A stretch of 36,411 bases of DNA, taken from the NCBI GenBank assembly GCA_947175695.1, contig CAMWNT010000013.1:1-36411 (forward strand), given 5' to 3'. The translations under genes and the position numbers were made by a program. Below are positions 16,107-25,526 of the stretch, in pieces; the first letter of the stretch is position 1, and the number at the start of each line of letters is the position of its first letter. Source of the stretch: an uncultured Porphyromonadaceae bacterium. Its GTDB lineage: Bacteria > Bacteroidota > Bacteroidia > Bacteroidales > Muribaculaceae. The notes beneath the pieces were generated by a model, which was not told the origin of the DNA, did not search any database, and was given only the letters and a program-made list of their open reading frames with translations.

Positions 16107-17552
16107 ATGAAAAATTGCCTGTATGCCGGCGCGATAACTGCGGCATTGGCGATGACCGCGACGTTTACGGCTCATGCACAGGTCAGCATTGACTCTTGCC
16201 GAAATATGGCACTGCGCAACAACAAGATCCTTAAAATGGCCGACGAGGCTGTAAAGGGAGCCGGATACGAACGGAAATCCGCTTTCGCCGCCTATCTTCC
16301 CGGAATCGACTTCACCGGCGGATACACCTACAACCAACGCCAGATCGCATTACTCGGCGAAGACGCCAAGCTCCCCACTATGAGCTTCGATCCCGCCACC
16401 CAGACTTTCAAATACAACATCCTGACGACTCCCGATGGAACTCCCGTCACCGACCCCTCTACCGGCGGCTACATCCCGACCGAGGTAGCGCTCATTCCAA
16501 AAGAGGCGATGACTTTTGATGTCCACAACGTCTTCGCCGGAGCCTTCACCCTCACCCAGCCCATCTTCATGGGCGGCATGATCAAGGCAATGAACGATAT
16601 CACGAAATATGCCGAGAATATCGCTGTTGCCACCAAAAACGCGGCCGTACAGGATGTCATTCTCGGGGTCGACCAGGCCTATTGGGGCGTTGTGTCGCTT
16701 GGCGAGAAGAAACGTCTCGCCGAAAGCTTCGTCAATCTCGTCGACTCGCTGCGCTTCAATGTCAACGCCATGCTTGAGCAAGGAATCGCGACCCGCTCCG
16801 ACCTGCTGACAGTAGATGTCAAGCTCAACGAGGCCAAAGTGATGCTGACAAAAGTCGACAACGGCCTGACTCTCTCCAGGATGGCGCTCGCCCAGATCTG
16901 CGGACTCCCCGTAGACTCCCGCCTTCAGCTTGCCGACGAAGGGGGAGCCGACATCGCGACTACCGTCGCTCCGCATTCCTACAACATGGAAGATGTCTAC
17001 GCCCGCCGCAACGACCTGGAAGTGGTCAGACAAAGCATCAACATGCTCGGATCACGCGAGAAACTCGCCATGGGCGCGATGCTCCCGAAAGTGGCCGCTT
17101 TCGGAATGTATGAATTCTCCAACCCGAATGTAATCAACGGATTCGAAAAGAAATTCGGCGGCGGATTCAGCGTCGGAGCCACAATCACAATCCCGCTCTG
17201 GCACTGGGGACAGCACTACAACCACTATCGGGCAACCAAAGCCACGACCAACGCTCAGCGCCTCATGCTTGAAGATCTCGAAGAGAAAATCAATCTCCAA
17301 GTCAGCCAGGCCACTTTCAGCTTCAACGAAGCGCTTAAAACGTATAACACGGCCTGCTCCAACATGCAGAGCGCCGAAGAAAACCTCCGCTCGGCTCAGC
17401 TCGCCTACCGCGAAGGGCTGATGACCACCGACGACGTAATCGCCGCCCAGACCGCCTGGCTTGCCGCAAATTCCGAAAAGATCGACGCCCAGATCGCAAT
17501 CCGCCTCTGCGACGTCTACCTCTCGAAAGTGCTTGGCACTCTCGGCGAATAA
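16107..17552 (+). CDS. TolC-family outer-membrane efflux protein
   Basis: A 481-residue outer-membrane channel subunit. The signal peptide MKNCLYAGAIT...AHA is cleaved before Gln25. The mature protein has the two long alpha-helical/coiled-coil repeats of the OEP family, with heptad-rich helices at about 170-260 and 385-470, and beta-strand regions near 60-130 and 340-375 that would build the barrel. The C-terminal helix ends in IAIRLCDVYLSKVLGTLGE. The trimer would dock on the HlyD-like adaptor encoded 68 bp downstream to make a trans-envelope duct. It is the first gene of the operon and follows a clear promoter. The exported substrate is not evident. Confidence 0.92.
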   Translation: MKNCLYAGAITAALAMTATFTAHAQVSIDSCRNMALRNNKILKMADEAVKGAGYERKSAFAAYLPGIDFTGGYTYNQRQIALLGEDAKLPTMSFDPATQTFKYNILTTPDGTPVTDPSTGGYIPTEVALIPKEAMTFDVHNVFAGAFTLTQPIFMGGMIKAMNDITKYAENIAVATKNAAVQDVILGVDQAYWGVVSLGEKKRLAESFVNLVDSLRFNVNAMLEQGIATRSDLLTVDVKLNEAKVMLTKVDNGLTLSRMALAQICGLPVDSRLQLADEGGADIATTVAPHSYNMEDVYARRNDLEVVRQSINMLGSREKLAMGAMLPKVAAFGMYEFSNPNVINGFEKKFGGGFSVGATITIPLWHWGQHYNHYRATKATTNAQRLMLEDLEEKINLQVSQATFSFNEALKTYNTACSNMQSAEENLRSAQLAYREGLMTTDDVIAAQTAWLAANSEKIDAQIAIRLCDVYLSKVLGTLGE

Positions 17553-17620
17553 TTCTCTGACACTCCGCCAATCGGAGCGCATCTCTAGTTATCTTTAATC
17601 ATTTATCATTCATAAATGCA

Positions 17621-18634
17621 ATGGCTACCGACAATCTTAACAACGACTCTCTGGAGGTGAGCAAAAAAGACCGCATGCTCATTCTCACTCTCATATGCGT
17701 GGTGCTCGTCATCGCGGCCCTCGCTGTCTGCGGATTTCTGTTTATGAAGCAAGGCCCCGACACGGTGCAGGGCCAGGGCGACGCCACCGAAGTGCGCATC
17801 TCCGGCAAACTCCCAGGCCGTGTGGTCGAAATCTTTGTCGAAGAGGGGCAACACGTCAAAGAAGGCGACACACTTGTGCATATCCATTCATCGCTGGTCG
17901 ACGCAAAACTCTCTCAGGCCAAGGCGATGGAGACTGTAGCTTCGGCCGCCGACCATAAGGTCGATGCCGGCACACGCTCGCAGATCGTAGCCGCGGCCAA
18001 AGATCTCTGGACTCAGGCCCAGGCCGCCAGCGGCATCACTGAAAAGACTTATCGACGCCTCGAGAACCTCTACAACCAGGGGGTGGTCAGCGAGCAGAAA
18101 CGCGATGAGGCAAAGGCCGCATATGACGCCGCAAAGGCCGCCGAAAGCGCGGCCCGCTCGCAATATGAGCTCGCTCTCGCAGGTCCTCAGAAGGAAGACA
18201 AAGAGGCCAGCTCGGCCATGGTCACAGTAGCCAAAGGGGGAATCAAAGAGGTCGACGCGCTTCTTGAAGACAGCTATCTCCTTGCTCCCTGCGACGGCGA
18301 AATCACGGTCATCTATCCCAACGTCAGCGAACTTGTGGCCACAGGCGCGCCGATCATGACGCTTCAGAAAGACGACCATTGGGCGGTGTTCAATGTGCGC
18401 GAGACTCTCCTCAAAGACATCACTCTGGGCAAAGAGCTCAAAGTGTATATCCCGGCGCTCGACACGACGGCCCAAATGAAAGTGTTCTACATCAAAGATC
18501 TCGGCACCTATGCCAACTGGCAGGCCACAAAATCCACCGGCGACTTCGACGCCCGCACATTCCAGATAAAAGCACGTCCGGAGAAGGCCATCCCCAATTT
18601 CCGTCCGGGCATGTCGGTTGTGCTCAAAGACTGA
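17621..18634 (+). CDS. HlyD/EmrA-like membrane fusion (periplasmic adaptor) protein
   Basis: A 337-residue adaptor. It has a cytoplasmic N-terminus, one transmembrane helix at about 19-42, and a biotinyl/lipoyl-like half-motif EVRISGKLPGRVVEIFVEEGQHVKEGD at about 56-82. A coiled-coil hairpin follows (about 95-210, Ala/Gln/Glu-rich), then the second lipoyl half (LLAPCDGEITVIYPNVSELVATGAPI) and a beta-barrel domain to the end. It bridges inner-membrane permeases and TolC. The architecture and size match the YbhG/EmrA type that serves ABC-2 permeases. The gene lies 68 bp after tolC, and the permease gene begins 53 bp downstream at a GTG codon. Confidence 0.9.
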   Translation: MATDNLNNDSLEVSKKDRMLILTLICVVLVIAALAVCGFLFMKQGPDTVQGQGDATEVRISGKLPGRVVEIFVEEGQHVKEGDTLVHIHSSLVDAKLSQAKAMETVASAADHKVDAGTRSQIVAAAKDLWTQAQAASGITEKTYRRLENLYNQGVVSEQKRDEAKAAYDAAKAAESAARSQYELALAGPQKEDKEASSAMVTVAKGGIKEVDALLEDSYLLAPCDGEITVIYPNVSELVATGAPIMTLQKDDHWAVFNVRETLLKDITLGKELKVYIPALDTTAQMKVFYIKDLGTYANWQATKSTGDFDARTFQIKARPEKAIPNFRPGMSVVLKD

Positions 18635-18687
18635 GCGACAGCGAATAAGTTGCCGCTAAACATTCATCACATTTAAGTTTCAACAGT

Positions 18688-19845
18688 GTGAGTCCTTTTT
18701 GTGAAATATTCAAGAGAAGCGTTCTGCAGCTGGTGCGTCGCCCTGTCTATTGGGTAGCGATGTTTCTGCTGCCGCTTTTCGTGTTTCTCTTTCTGTCGTC
18801 GCTCATGGCCGAGGGACTGCCGCAGAAAGCTCCGGCCGGAGTGATCGACAACGACGGCTCGCCGCTGTCACGCAAGATCACGCAGAATCTCAACGGCATG
18901 CAGATGGTCGATATCACCGCCATGCCCGAATCCTTCACCGAAGCGCGCCATATGATGCAAGAGGGGAAAATCTACGGATTCTTTCTCATCCCCCACGATT
19001 TCGAAGCCGACCTGCTCGCGGGCCGTTCGCCGGAGATATCGTTCTATACCAACATGACATATTTCGTGCCTGCGTCGCTTCTCTTCAAGACCTTCAAGAC
19101 TACGGCCCTATTTGCCAAGGCGGGAGTGGCGTCGGAGGTGATCAGCAGTGTCGGATTCACTCAGAATCCGTCGCCGCTGCTCCAACCGGTCAATATTGTG
19201 ACTCGCCCGATATCGAATCCCGAACTCAATTACGCCATATATCTCTGTGTGTCGTTTCTACCCGCGACGCTGCAGCTTATGATAATCCTCGTCACATGCT
19301 TCAGCCTCGGACAGGAGATCAAATACCACGCCTCGCGCCGGCTTCTTGAGATGGCCCGCGGCTCGATCGTGAGAGCCATCTATGCCAAACTGCTGCCGCA
19401 GACTCTCATATGGACGGTCATCGTCATTTTCATGGAGTCGTGGCTTTTCCGATGGCAAGGCTATCCGATGCATGGCTCGTGGTGGTGGCTGACTCTTTCG
19501 GAGATTCTCTTCGTGTTGGCATCGCAGGGGTTCGGGCTGATATGCTTCGGCATATTCCCCAATCTTCGCCTATCGCTTTCGATGGGAGCGCTGATCGGCA
19601 TTCTGTCGTTCTCGGTGGCGGCGTTTTCGTTTCCGGTGGAAAGCATGTATCCCGCGATCGGCATTTTCAGCTGGGTTGTTCCGATCCGTTATAACTATCT
19701 GATCTACGTAGATCAGGCACTTAATGGAATCGACATCTATTATTCGCGCTATTGGTTTGCGGTATATTTCATTTTCATCGTGCTCCCATTTGCCCTGATG
19801 CCGCGCCTGAAGCGGGCGTTCGCGCAGCAGGCTTATGTGCCATAA
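18688..19845 (+). CDS. ABC-2 type transporter permease (first of a pair)
   Basis: A 385-residue inner-membrane protein of the YbhS/YhhJ type. One N-terminal transmembrane helix (about 22-42) is followed by a large extracytoplasmic domain (about 45-180), opening with the conserved APAGVIDNDGSPLSRKI. A cluster of five C-terminal helices runs from about 185 to 380. I choose the GTG at 18688 because the upstream frame is closed and this gives the usual short basic lead (FKRSVLQLVRRPVYW). It works with the second permease as a heterodimer. No ATP-binding subunit gene lies in the operon, which is unusual against the E. coli YbhGFSR system. Export of drugs or envelope lipids/polymers is possible. 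Confidence 0.88.
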   Translation: MSPFCEIFKRSVLQLVRRPVYWVAMFLLPLFVFLFLSSLMAEGLPQKAPAGVIDNDGSPLSRKITQNLNGMQMVDITAMPESFTEARHMMQEGKIYGFFLIPHDFEADLLAGRSPEISFYTNMTYFVPASLLFKTFKTTALFAKAGVASEVISSVGFTQNPSPLLQPVNIVTRPISNPELNYAIYLCVSFLPATLQLMIILVTCFSLGQEIKYHASRRLLEMARGSIVRAIYAKLLPQTLIWTVIVIFMESWLFRWQGYPMHGSWWWLTLSEILFVLASQGFGLICFGIFPNLRLSLSMGALIGILSFSVAAFSFPVESMYPAIGIFSWVVPIRYNYLIYVDQALNGIDIYYSRYWFAVYFIFIVLPFALMPRLKRAFAQQAYVP

Positions 19846-19864
19846 TCCTCAATTTGAATTTTCT

Positions 19865-21070
19865 ATGAAGAAATTTTTCAGAGAATATTACGACACCTTC
19901 CTCCGCGAAGGAAGGATGGTGAAGGGGGATATCGGCATCCTCATTTTCTTCATCCTCCTCCCTTTGGCCTATCCGATTGTGTATTCGCTTATCTACAATC
20001 CGGAGTTGGTCAGAGACGTGAAGATGGTGGTGGTCGACCACGACCGCACTCCCCTTTCGCGCGAGCTGACACGACGCCTCGACGCTACCGAAGGGATCCG
20101 ACTCATCGGATATGCTTCCGATCTTTCTGAAGCGCGGCGTGCGATCGACAGCCACAAAGCCTATGGCATCCTTGAGATTCCGGAGGGATTCGCCCGGCGC
20201 GCCGGACGTCTGGAGCAGGCGAATGCAGTGATGTATTGCGAGATGTCGTTGCTTCTGCGTTATCGCGCCATCCTTGTCGGCGCCACCGACGTCATGCAGG
20301 ATCTGGGCGCCACGCTGACCACCGAACGCATCGATGAAATCGCTCCCCTGGCCGAGACAATCACGGCAGGCGCCGACCTCATGCCGATCCACAACGTCAC
20401 CATGGGCAATCTCGAAAGCGGCTTCGACTCCTTCATCATGCCCGGCATCCTGATATTGATCCTTCAGCAAAGTCTGGTGCTGGCCGTCGGAATGTGTGGC
20501 GGAGCATCGCGCGAGCACCCCTTCCGCAGTTGCTACGCTCCGTTCGGCGCGACCCGCCCTATCATCGCGTCGATTCTTGCGCGCACCACTCTATTCCTGA
20601 TGATAGCGCTCATCCCGACACTATATATCATCCACTACGTCCCGCTGATGTTCCGCTTCCCGATGGCCGGAAACATATTTGAGGAGATCCTGTTTATCCT
20701 CCCGATGATGCTTTCATCGATCATGCTCGGAATGATATTCCAGGGTGTCGTCAGAGAGCGCGAAAGCGTTTTCCTGCTGTGGGTTGTGACGTCGGTGATA
20801 TTCCTCTTCCTTTCAGGTCTGACATGGCCCCGCTATGCCTTCCGGGCGCCTTGGCTCTTCCTGTCGGACTGTGTGCCGGCCACATGGGGCGTAGAGGGCT
20901 TCATCCGGATGAACACCAATGGCGCATCGCTCTCGCAGGTCGGCGAGTCATATCGCAATCTTTGGATCCTGACCGGGGTCTATGCGATCGGAGCATATGT
21001 CGTGCAGCGTTTTGTGCAATATCCCGCCGTGCGCAGGCATGCCGGGCAAAGTGTTTCAGCATCATGTTGA
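19865..21070 (+). CDS. ABC-2 type transporter permease (second of a pair)
   Basis: A 401-residue inner-membrane protein from the ATG at 19865 (MKKFFREYYD). An upstream in-frame ATG at 19835 overlaps the previous gene and adds ten uncharacteristic residues. It has the same topology as the neighbour: one helix, an extracytoplasmic domain opening with VKMVVVDHDRTPLSRELTRRL, then about five helices in the C-terminal half. The shared VDHD/IDND-x-TPLSR motif shows the two are paralogous. They should form the heterodimeric core that joins the HlyD-like adaptor and TolC. The stop codon overlaps the start of the acyltransferase gene, indicating translational coupling. Confidence 0.88.
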   Translation: MKKFFREYYDTFLREGRMVKGDIGILIFFILLPLAYPIVYSLIYNPELVRDVKMVVVDHDRTPLSRELTRRLDATEGIRLIGYASDLSEARRAIDSHKAYGILEIPEGFARRAGRLEQANAVMYCEMSLLLRYRAILVGATDVMQDLGATLTTERIDEIAPLAETITAGADLMPIHNVTMGNLESGFDSFIMPGILILILQQSLVLAVGMCGGASREHPFRSCYAPFGATRPIIASILARTTLFLMIALIPTLYIIHYVPLMFRFPMAGNIFEEILFILPMMLSSIMLGMIFQGVVRERESVFLLWVVTSVIFLFLSGLTWPRYAFRAPWLFLSDCVPATWGVEGFIRMNTNGASLSQVGESYRNLWILTGVYAIGAYVVQRFVQYPAVRRHAGQSVSASC

Positions 21071-21975
21071 GCCTTCTTTTCAAGATAATGTCGAAAGTGC
21101 CCCTGCGCATCAACTATGCTTTGGGGAGCTTTGCGACATGGACGCTTCACTCCGTGGCGCGCTATCGCCGGAAAGTCGTGGAATCCAACATTTCATCATC
21201 CTTTCCGGAGAAAACGCCCGACGAAATACGCCGCATCACCCGCGACTTCTATCGCTTTCTCGGCGACTACTTCGTAGAGACAATCGCCATGGCCACAATG
21301 AGTCGCGACGAAATGCGGCGTCGCATGCGCTTCGAGAATGTCGAGGAGGTCGACGCCATGCTTGCCGAGGGTCGCGATGTCAGCCTTATGCTCGGCCACT
21401 ACTGCAACTGGGAATGGTGTAGCTCTATTCCGCTTCACATGACATCCCCGTGCAGGGCGATGCAGATCTATCATCCTCTTTCCAATAAAGATGCCGACAA
21501 GGCATTCCGAATGCTCCGGGGGCGCTTCGGCGCGACATCCGTGGCCATGGTCGACACGCTACGCGCCATTGTCGCCACGCGCCGCGACGGCATACCCGGA
21601 ATCACCGGATATATAGCCGACCAGGCTCCGCTCTACGAGAGTGTCCGACTCTTTGTGGACTTCCTCAACCATGACACTCCCGTGCTGACCGGGGCTGAAA
21701 AAATCTCGCGGCGCATCGGAGCCGCCATGTTCTATTGCGATATGAGACGCGAGCGACGAGGCCACTATGTCTGTCGATTCGTGGCCATGACCCCCGACGC
21801 ATCAAAAGAGGAGCCATTCGCCATGACCCGACTCTACTGGCAACTCCTCGAGCAATCAATCCGGCGGCAACCCGAACTATGGCTATGGAGCCACCGCCGC
21901 TGGAAACGCACCCGCGAAGAGATGTTCAGACTGCTTGGCGAAGAAGCGGCCCTCCGCAATCTCTCATCCCTCTGA
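21064..21975 (+). CDS. Lysophospholipid/lipid A-type acyltransferase (LpxL/HtrB family)
   Basis: A 303-residue protein from the ATG at 21064, which overlaps the permease stop codon; the frame is open further upstream but that part is inside the permease gene. An N-terminal hydrophobic stretch with MLSLLFKIMSKVPLRINYALG (membrane anchor) is followed by the family pattern VVESNISSSFPEKTPDEI and the catalytic HX4E motif H112-YCNW-E117. ITGYIADQAP and a VDFLNHDTPVLTGAEKISRR-like stretch follow. Members transfer an acyl chain from acyl-ACP to lipid A precursors or other envelope lipids on the inner leaflet. It is the last gene of the export operon, and the MsbA-like gene follows 207 bp later. The acceptor lipid is not certain. 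Confidence 0.9.
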   Translation: MLSLLFKIMSKVPLRINYALGSFATWTLHSVARYRRKVVESNISSSFPEKTPDEIRRITRDFYRFLGDYFVETIAMATMSRDEMRRRMRFENVEEVDAMLAEGRDVSLMLGHYCNWEWCSSIPLHMTSPCRAMQIYHPLSNKDADKAFRMLRGRFGATSVAMVDTLRAIVATRRDGIPGITGYIADQAPLYESVRLFVDFLNHDTPVLTGAEKISRRIGAAMFYCDMRRERRGHYVCRFVAMTPDASKEEPFAMTRLYWQLLEQSIRRQPELWLWSHRRWKRTREEMFRLLGEEAALRNLSSL

Positions 21976-22182
21976 CGCGTCCCCGCGTCGGGCGACTTCG
22001 CCGGCCACAATTCGCTCTCCTTTTCTCAAGAATATTGACATCCATAATACTATAAGGCAAATATCCCGGCGATTTTGCCGTTGAATTTAAATAAAGAATG
22101 TCCCGTTTAAAACCGGGCATTCGCATAAACGGCTTAAATCCGACCGTTTCCCTAATTTCGCTTAACCACTGACCCTTCGACA

Positions 22183-24081
22183 ATGAAAGATTTGATGACC
22201 CTGATCAGGCGCTTCGCCTGGAAATACAAGAAAGCATTCTTTTTGAGTGTCTTCTTCAATGTCATCACCTCCCTCTTCACCATCTTCTCATTCGCATTTC
22301 TGATACCCATTCTCCAGATACTCTTCGGCCTCGACGACGCCACCTATGAGTTCATGCCGTGGAGCTGGGACAATATCAAAGAAATCGCGATCAACAACTT
22401 CTACTACTTCACCAACCTGCTCATCACCGACTTCGGGCCGGCCACGACCCTGGCTATCCTCTCCTCGATACTCATCGTGATGACAGTCATGAAGACCGGC
22501 ACGTACTATCTATCCGACTACACCATCCTGCCGCTGCGCCACGGCGTTGTGCGCGACATCCGCAACGCCATGTATGCCAAGATACTCGCCCTTCCGATCG
22601 GATTCTTCACTCTTGAGCGCAAAGGGGATATTATCGCCCGCCTTTCGGGGGATGTGGCGGAAGTGGAGTCGTCGGTGCTCGCATCGGTGCTGTCGCTGAT
22701 CCGCTATCCGATCATGATCGTCATTTATCTGGCGGTGATGATCTATGTGTCGTGGCAACTGACGCTGTTTGTGCTCCTTCTGCTCCCCATTTTCGGATGG
22801 ATCATGGGCTCGATCGGGCGCAGGCTGAAATCGCGCTCGATGGCCGCCCAGAATCTATGGGGCGACATTCTCTCCTCGACCGAAGAGACAATCGGCGGAT
22901 TGCGTGTGGTCAAAGCCTTTAACGCCGAAGACAAGATGCGGCGCCGCTTCGAAGCGCAGACCCAACGATACTACGACCTCTGCAATTCGATCCAACGACG
23001 CGTTTCGCTCGCCCACCCCGTCAGCGAGACTCTCGGCACCCTCGCCGTGGCCATCGTGCTCTGGTTCGGCGGGAGCCTGATCCTCTCCGGCTCTTCATCG
23101 ATCGACGCGGCGCAGTTCATCTACTACATGGTGATCTTCTACAGCATCATCAATCCGGCCAAGGAATTCTCGAAGACAAGCTATACTGTGCAGAAAGGCG
23201 CGGCGGCGCTGACCCGAATCGATCGTATTCTCGACGCCGAGAATCCCATCAAAGACCCCGCCAGCCCGGAAGCGCTCCCGCCGCGGTCGGAACGCGGCAG
23301 CGAGATCGAGCTGCGCGACGTCACCTTTTCCTACGACGGCGTACGCAATGTGCTCGACCATGTCTCACTACACGTGCGACCCGGGCAGACTGTAGCCATT
23401 GTCGGCCAGTCGGGGTCGGGCAAATCGACATTGGTCGACCTCGTGCCCCGCTTTTGGGATGTCACTTCAGGGCAAGTGCTTGTCGACGGCATCGACATAC
23501 GCCGCCTGCGTGTGGCCGATCTTCGCTCGCTGATGGGCAATGTCAATCAGGAAGCCATACTGTTTAACGACTCGTTTTTCAACAACATCGCCTTCGGAGT
23601 GGCCGATGCCACGGAAGAGCAGGTGATCGCCGCCGCCAAAATCGCCAACGCCCATGACTTCATCATGGCCACCGAGCATGGCTACGCCACATGCATCGGC
23701 GACCGCGGATCGCGACTCTCCGGCGGCCAGCGACAACGCGTCAGCATCGCCCGCGCGATACTGAAGAATCCGCCGGTGCTCATCCTCGACGAAGCCACAT
23801 CGGCTCTCGACACTGAAAGCGAGCGACTCGTACAAGAGGCTCTCGAAAACCTCATGCGCGACCGCACCACCATCGTCATCGCCCACCGCCTCTCCACCAT
23901 CACCGGTGCCGACCTCATATGCGTCATGCATGAAGGACGCATTGTCGAAAGCGGCACCCACGACCAACTCCTCGCCCGCCACGGCCACTACCACCGGCTC
24001 GTAATGCTCCAGCAAGCCACGTCGTCGGAGAATGCAGCCACTCAGCCTCAACACGTCTTTACCAATACCCCCACCATATGA
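22183..24081 (+). CDS. ABC exporter, fused permease-ATPase (MsbA-like)
   Basis: A 632-residue half-transporter that would homodimerise. Residues about 1-350 form the six-helix exporter membrane domain. The nucleotide-binding domain at about 365-610 is complete: Walker A GQSGSGKST at 408-416, signature LSGGQ at 512-516, Walker B VLILDE at 532-537 with catalytic Glu537, and the switch His in IAHRLST near 568. MsbA-type proteins flip lipid A-core or other lipids, while similar proteins export drugs or peptides. The location after an LpxL-like acyltransferase supports a lipid role. A weak promoter-like TAATTTCG lies at 22153-22160. The stop codon overlaps the purN-like start by ATGA. Confidence 0.93.
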   Translation: MKDLMTLIRRFAWKYKKAFFLSVFFNVITSLFTIFSFAFLIPILQILFGLDDATYEFMPWSWDNIKEIAINNFYYFTNLLITDFGPATTLAILSSILIVMTVMKTGTYYLSDYTILPLRHGVVRDIRNAMYAKILALPIGFFTLERKGDIIARLSGDVAEVESSVLASVLSLIRYPIMIVIYLAVMIYVSWQLTLFVLLLLPIFGWIMGSIGRRLKSRSMAAQNLWGDILSSTEETIGGLRVVKAFNAEDKMRRRFEAQTQRYYDLCNSIQRRVSLAHPVSETLGTLAVAIVLWFGGSLILSGSSSIDAAQFIYYMVIFYSIINPAKEFSKTSYTVQKGAAALTRIDRILDAENPIKDPASPEALPPRSERGSEIELRDVTFSYDGVRNVLDHVSLHVRPGQTVAIVGQSGSGKSTLVDLVPRFWDVTSGQVLVDGIDIRRLRVADLRSLMGNVNQEAILFNDSFFNNIAFGVADATEEQVIAAAKIANAHDFIMATEHGYATCIGDRGSRLSGGQRQRVSIARAILKNPPVLILDEATSALDTESERLVQEALENLMRDRTTIVIAHRLSTITGADLICVMHEGRIVESGTHDQLLARHGHYHRLVMLQQATSSENAATQPQHVFTNTPTI

Positions 24082-25229
24082 GAAAAATCGCCATCTTCGC
24101 TTCCGGCGAAGGCTCCAACGCCGAAAACATATATCAGTTCTTCCAGAAAGGCAACCGCGTGCGCGTAGCCTTGATCATCTACGACCGCGAAGAGTCAGGC
24201 ATCGCCCGCCGCGTCAAGGAAATGACAGGCGTGCGCGCCGTCTACATCGCCCCCGAAGATTGGACATCAGCGCCACAGCGCATTCTCGACCTGCTGGCCG
24301 ATGAAGAGATCGAACTCATCGCCCTGGCCGGATTCCTCCGGATGGTGCCTCAGGCGATCACCCACGCCTACGCCGGCCGCATTCTCAACATCCACCCCTC
24401 GCTTCTCCCCGCCTATGGCGGCAAAGGAATGTATGGCATGAATGTCCACCGCGCCGTCATCGAAGCCGCGGAGGCGAAATCGGGAGCGACCGTGCATTAT
24501 GTCTCCGATGAACTTGACGGAGGCGATATCCTCATGGCGCAAGAAGTCGACGTCACGCCCGACGACACTCCCGAATCGCTCTGCGCCAAAGTGCGCCTTG
24601 CCGAATTCGAGCTCTATCCCCGCGCAATAGCCATGGCGTTGCTACGCATTCCCCCGCGTATCAACGTTGACCCGGCGGCAAGCGCCGCAACTGCCGAAGC
24701 CGAGTCGGCATCTCAAGAACCCACACCCGCACCGGCTCAGACGGAGACCGCGATTCCCCGCGCGGCCGACGTCAATCCTCCGGCCATTCCCGGACTGACA
24801 CCCCCCGCCACTCCGGCAGAAGAATGGGCCCAAACTCTGGGAGTGCGCTATGACGCAGGCAAAGTCAAAGACGCTCTCGGCGCCAATCCCGATGTCGAGC
24901 AGGAAGCCCCGGGAGTGACAATCGTCGAAATCGACGGCACACCTCGCGCGACTTCCCCCGCCGGGGCGCCGCGCGACTCCGATGCGACCGACCGCGAAAT
25001 GCCCCCGACATATCTTGTATGGTCAATTGTCGTCACCCTCCTTTGCTGCATCCCGGCCGGAATTGTGGCCATCATCTATTCATCGCAAGTCAGCTCAAAA
25101 TTCTATGCCGACGATCTCGCCGGAGCGCGCCGCGCCTCCGAACGCGCACAAATCTGGATCATAGTGAGCTTCGTGACGGGAGTGCTCTTCCAGTCGCTAT
25201 ATCTCCCTGTAGCTCTGCTTTTCAACTGA
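24078..25229 (+). CDS. purN: Phosphoribosylglycinamide formyltransferase fused to a CD225/dispanin-like membrane domain
   Basis: 383 residues, nearly twice a normal PurN. Residues 1-195 are a complete GAR transformylase: ASGEGSNAENI at 8-18, catalytic N104 and H106 in RILNIHPSLLPAYGGKG, and D147 in SDELDGGD. It transfers formyl from 10-formyltetrahydrofolate to GAR in purine synthesis. Residues about 196-308 are a Pro/Ala/Thr/Glu-rich linker. Residues about 309-383 match the CD225/dispanin pattern: PPTYLVWSIVVTLLCCIPAGIVAIIYS (helix 1), a GARRASERAQIW loop and a second helix to the C-terminus. The frame is unbroken, so the fusion is real in this sequence. ATGA overlap with the ABC transporter gene indicates translational coupling. 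Membrane tethering is inferred. Confidence 0.9.
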   Translation: MRKIAIFASGEGSNAENIYQFFQKGNRVRVALIIYDREESGIARRVKEMTGVRAVYIAPEDWTSAPQRILDLLADEEIELIALAGFLRMVPQAITHAYAGRILNIHPSLLPAYGGKGMYGMNVHRAVIEAAEAKSGATVHYVSDELDGGDILMAQEVDVTPDDTPESLCAKVRLAEFELYPRAIAMALLRIPPRINVDPAASAATAEAESASQEPTPAPAQTETAIPRAADVNPPAIPGLTPPATPAEEWAQTLGVRYDAGKVKDALGANPDVEQEAPGVTIVEIDGTPRATSPAGAPRDSDATDREMPPTYLVWSIVVTLLCCIPAGIVAIIYSSQVSSKFYADDLAGARRASERAQIWIIVSFVTGVLFQSLYLPVALLFN

Positions 25230-25303
25230 ACGAATTCGAGCGATATAGATCCACATCCCAAATTATATCGCTTCAAAAACACGCCCTCGGCCGCAAGATT
25301 TAT

Positions 25304-25333
25304 TTGCAGATTGAATAAATTTTATTAACTTTG
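25304..25333 (+). promoter_or_regulatory. Promoter of giant protein B
   Basis: TTG at 25304-25306 (within TTTG), a 19-nt spacer, and a perfect TAACTTTG at 25326-25333. The transcription start is expected near 25340. Confidence 0.65.
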
Positions 25334-25526
25334 CGACCGAGGGTGCACTATATCCGGACATCGCCATCCTCCGGGATTCCGTCCCTGCCCGGCGATGACA
25401 ACAAGGAGCGGCTCATCATGCCAAGCTGCCTACATGCGCTCAATCATCGGAGCGCCGACACCGGCCACAATCCATAGTCGGATTCATTAATTTAGAGTTC
25501 CTTCATGCGAATTAATCGATCCACAC

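Noticed and set aside
25395-25490. 31-codon ORF in the leader of giant protein B
   Set aside because: Composition is not protein-like, it lies in predicted RNA stems, and there is no sign of a translation start.
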